A stretch of DNA of 7,267 nt from Thermoplasmatales archaeon. Lineage in GTDB: Archaea; Thermoplasmatota; Thermoplasmata; Thermoplasmatales; GCA-001856825. The DNA is taken from positions 1-7,267 of the forward strand of contig JACWAC010000057.1 in NCBI GenBank assembly GCA_014874235.1. Reading direction: 5' to 3'. The position numbers and the translations under genes are program-made. This document shows positions 5,844 through 7,267 of this stretch, piece after piece. The first letter of the stretch is position 1. Every line of letters starts with the position of its first letter. The notes beneath the pieces were generated by a model. It was given only the letters and a program-made list of their open reading frames with translations. It was not told the DNA's origin and made no database searches.

Positions 5844-6260
5844 GTGTCTAATAACACTAATAGTGTTACAAAACGTGAACGTGATTGCCTGGTTATGCTA
5901 GAAGAAGATTCAAAACTAGGTTTCCCAATGAGACTTCACGAAATTGCCTCACTTCTAAGGGTCAAGCCCCCGTCAGCCCTGAACATTGTAAAGAGACTTC
6001 AAGAAAAGGGACTTGCCAAAACCAGGGACGGGATGATTGCCCTCACGGAACCAGGCATAAGAACAGCAAAGAGCATCCTGTTAGTCCACAGAACGTACGA
6101 GTCTCTCTTGTGCCAGAGCGGTGCATCCAAAAATTCGGCGTGTCAGGAAGCATCAGAAGTTGACTTCATTATTCCCGAAGAGGACGCAAGAAAGATTCTT
6201 AGGAAAATAGGCGATCCAAAATACTGTCCACACGGTAAGCCAATTCCGGATGGAGACTGA
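5844..6260 (+). CDS. DtxR/MntR-family metal-dependent transcriptional regulator
   Basis: A 138-residue DNA-binding repressor with a winged helix-turn-helix at 10-75 (recognition helix around KPPSALNIVKRLQEKGL, 41-57; wing MIALTEPG, 64-71), a dimerisation and metal-binding helical region (78-122), and the family's terminal CPHGKPIP (128-135). There is no C-terminal SH3-like domain, so its size is that of MntR. Aligned by eye to Bacillus subtilis MntR, D14 matches D8 and H82 matches H77, while E11, E99, E102 and H103 become V17, S104, D107 and F108. H82 and E86 also match ancillary-site residues H79 and E83 of DtxR. Cysteines are at 15, 90, 100 and 128. The sensed metal therefore cannot be named. 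GTG 5844 is the only usable start: a stop lies two codons upstream and the next ATG falls inside the first helix. It probably represses its own operon through the palindrome upstream and is co-transcribed with the transporter 5 bases downstream. Confidence 0.92.
   Translation: MSNNTNSVTKRERDCLVMLEEDSKLGFPMRLHEIASLLRVKPPSALNIVKRLQEKGLAKTRDGMIALTEPGIRTAKSILLVHRTYESLLCQSGASKNSACQEASEVDFIIPEEDARKILRKIGDPKYCPHGKPIPDGD
5852..5868. repeat. 17-bp perfect palindrome inside the first codons of the regulator
   Basis: TAACACTA, a central A, then TAGTGTTA, 8-bp arms without mismatch, spanning codons 3-9 of the regulator. Its centre is 27 bp from the centre of the upstream 19-bp palindrome. The half-sites of the two palindromes are not the same sequence, so it may be a second operator of relaxed sequence, a site for another protein, or an RNA hairpin near the 5' end of the leaderless mRNA. 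Confidence 0.6.
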
Positions 6261-6265
6261 GTCTC
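6252..6265 (+). promoter_or_regulatory. Intercistronic Shine-Dalgarno candidate overlapping a 13-bp palindrome
   Basis: GGAG at 6252-6255 lies 10 bases before the GTG start of the transporter gene. GAGACT-G-AGTCTC (6253-6265) is a perfect palindrome covering the regulator's TGA stop (6258-6260) and ending directly at the GTG. As RNA it could form a five-pair hairpin that hides most of the Shine-Dalgarno site, but ribosomes finishing the regulator would melt it, coupling the two genes. The pairing is visible and the function is inferred. Confidence 0.45.
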
Positions 6266-7189
6266 GTGGATCTGACTTTTATTTTAAATCCACCTGCGGG
6301 GCTCTCTGTATATTTCATCCTGTTGATAGCACTGATATTGGGATTGATGCACGGGGCTACTCCGGATGAACATACCTGGCCAATCACTTTCAGTTATTCG
6401 ATAGGAAGTTACAGCACCCGGGGAGGAATGAAGGCAGGGTTCGTTTTCTCTGCTGGGTTCACTATTCAGAGGGCAATACTTTCTACGCTGGGGTTCCTTG
6501 GATTGGCAGCTATCTATCAAAAGTACAATCTTGACGGACCAATCTATATACTGGTGGGATTTGTGATGTTCGTCGTGGGGTACTACCTGCTGAAGGGGAC
6601 GGATCTCCACATACCAATCGACAGACTTTTTGGGGGGCACGTCCACCACACTACGAAAGCAGAAAGGGTTCCGATGCAGGAGGTAGAGGACATAGTCAAA
6701 CCCATTCCATCGAGGATGGCTTTTTTCCATGGTTTCGTCGCCGGGTGGGGTTTCGGAGCCTTCGCGACTGTAATTACCTTCATACTTGCTCCCCAAATGC
6801 CAAACGTTTATTATGCCGCCCTGGTCGGTGGTTTCTTCGGACTGGGGACCATGATTATGCAGATCATAATAGGAGCAATATTTGCAAACATCATGAGGGT
6901 AAAGAAACTTACTGCGAACCAAATAAAGTACGTTGGTCGATCCACAGCTGCGAGAACACTGTATCTGGGAGGTATAGCATTCGCGATCATAGGCCTAGCG
7001 GTAGTTGCTTTTCCTATGATAGACACACTTGCATTTAAGACAGGGAATCCGATTCCAAACCTGAGTTCTGTAACTGTCGCGACCATTCTCGTTATCTTAG
7101 TTGTAGGGGTAATAGGGCTAGGGAGTCTATACCAGGGATACAGGGAAATGGTGAATAGAAAGAGGGAAGGAATTCCGGAGGGCAAATAG
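6266..7189 (+). CDS. NicO/NiCoT-like divalent-metal transport membrane protein
   Basis: A 307-residue integral membrane protein with about seven predicted helices: 13-29, 58-84, 91-110, 152-175, 182-209, 231-250 and 268-289. Helix 1 ends in GLMHGATPDEHTWPIT (26-41), an HX6H motif (H29, H36) akin to the metal-binding signatures of NiCoT permeases (HX4DH) and RcnA/NicO proteins (H-x-L-E-P-G-H). H155 in FFHGFVAGWGFG opens helix 4 in a second similar context. The loop between helices 3 and 4 holds four histidines (115, 125, 127, 128). Positive charges at 211-230 and at the C-terminus place this loop in the cytoplasm and the N-terminus outside. The start is GTG, 5 bases after the DtxR-type regulator, so the pair forms an operon and the cargo is probably a divalent metal such as Ni, Co, Mn or Fe. 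Import or export cannot be told; RcnA exports while NiCoT imports. Family placement rests on motifs and topology. Confidence 0.8.
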   Translation: MDLTFILNPPAGLSVYFILLIALILGLMHGATPDEHTWPITFSYSIGSYSTRGGMKAGFVFSAGFTIQRAILSTLGFLGLAAIYQKYNLDGPIYILVGFVMFVVGYYLLKGTDLHIPIDRLFGGHVHHTTKAERVPMQEVEDIVKPIPSRMAFFHGFVAGWGFGAFATVITFILAPQMPNVYYAALVGGFFGLGTMIMQIIIGAIFANIMRVKKLTANQIKYVGRSTAARTLYLGGIAFAIIGLAVVAFPMIDTLAFKTGNPIPNLSSVTVATILVILVVGVIGLGSLYQGYREMVNRKREGIPEGK

Positions 7190-7190
7190 A

Positions 7191-7217
7191 ATCTTTTGTG
7201 AGTTCAGTACATTTTTT
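7191..7217 (+). terminator. T-rich transcription stop after the transporter gene
   Basis: Two T runs, TTTT (7194-7197) and TTTTTT (7212-7217), follow the transporter's stop codon within 30 bases. Archaeal RNA polymerase terminates at such runs without needing a hairpin, and none is evident here. The remaining bases to the window end hold GGGGAG (7235-7240) and short ATG-led frames that cannot be judged. Confidence 0.5.
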
Positions 7218-7267
7218 CGTCATCGAATATTTTCGGGGAGAAATTAAATGAATGAGACTTGATTTGA

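Noticed and set aside
6284..6922. Long minus-strand frame of 212 codons opposite the transporter gene
   Set aside because: It is the antisense of a clear seven-helix membrane protein and its translation has no recognisable motif or domain.
7252..7267. Possible gene start (ATG at 7252, with GAATATTTT about 25 bases upstream)
   Set aside because: Only five codons are visible before the window ends, and an adjacent ATG at 7248 stops after four codons, so it cannot be supported.

Overview
The window looks like a chromosomal segment of a euryarchaeon, most likely of the Thermoplasmata (Thermoplasmatales-like). The archaeal-type leucyl-tRNA synthetase and the pyruvoyl-dependent arginine decarboxylase support this. 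So do the TATA-like boxes 25-30 bases before start codons that mostly lack Shine-Dalgarno sites, which suggests leaderless mRNAs. Arginine is largely encoded by AGG/AGA. The lineage is inferred from these features and no species is claimed.

Layout. At the left edge a minus-strand gene starts at 59 and runs off the window. A divergent plus-strand gene (161-1057) encodes an unrecognised protein with a degenerate restriction-endonuclease-like N-terminus and a repeated beta-rich C-terminus. A gap with inverted repeats (1058-1186) precedes a two-gene plus-strand unit: an unrecognised cysteine-free protein (1187-1726) and a crotonase-family enoyl-CoA hydratase (1736-2455). This unit meets, tail to tail with only 2 bases between, a minus-strand operon whose first gene is pyruvoyl-dependent arginine decarboxylase (5742-5179) and second is leucyl-tRNA synthetase (5169-2458). 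The leuS Shine-Dalgarno site overlaps the decarboxylase stop codon.

The right-hand block (5816-7189) is the most interesting. A TATA box is followed at once by a perfect 19-bp palindrome that ends one base before the GTG start of a DtxR/MntR-family metalloregulator. A second perfect palindrome lies inside its first codons. Five bases after the regulator comes a seven-helix membrane protein with an HX6H motif like those of NicO/NiCoT metal transporters and a histidine-rich cytoplasmic loop. This reads as an autoregulated divalent-metal homeostasis operon. The regulator's metal-ligand helix appears non-canonical (S-D-F where MntR has E-E-H), so the signal it senses is uncertain. No mobile elements, CRISPR arrays, rRNA or tRNA genes were seen.
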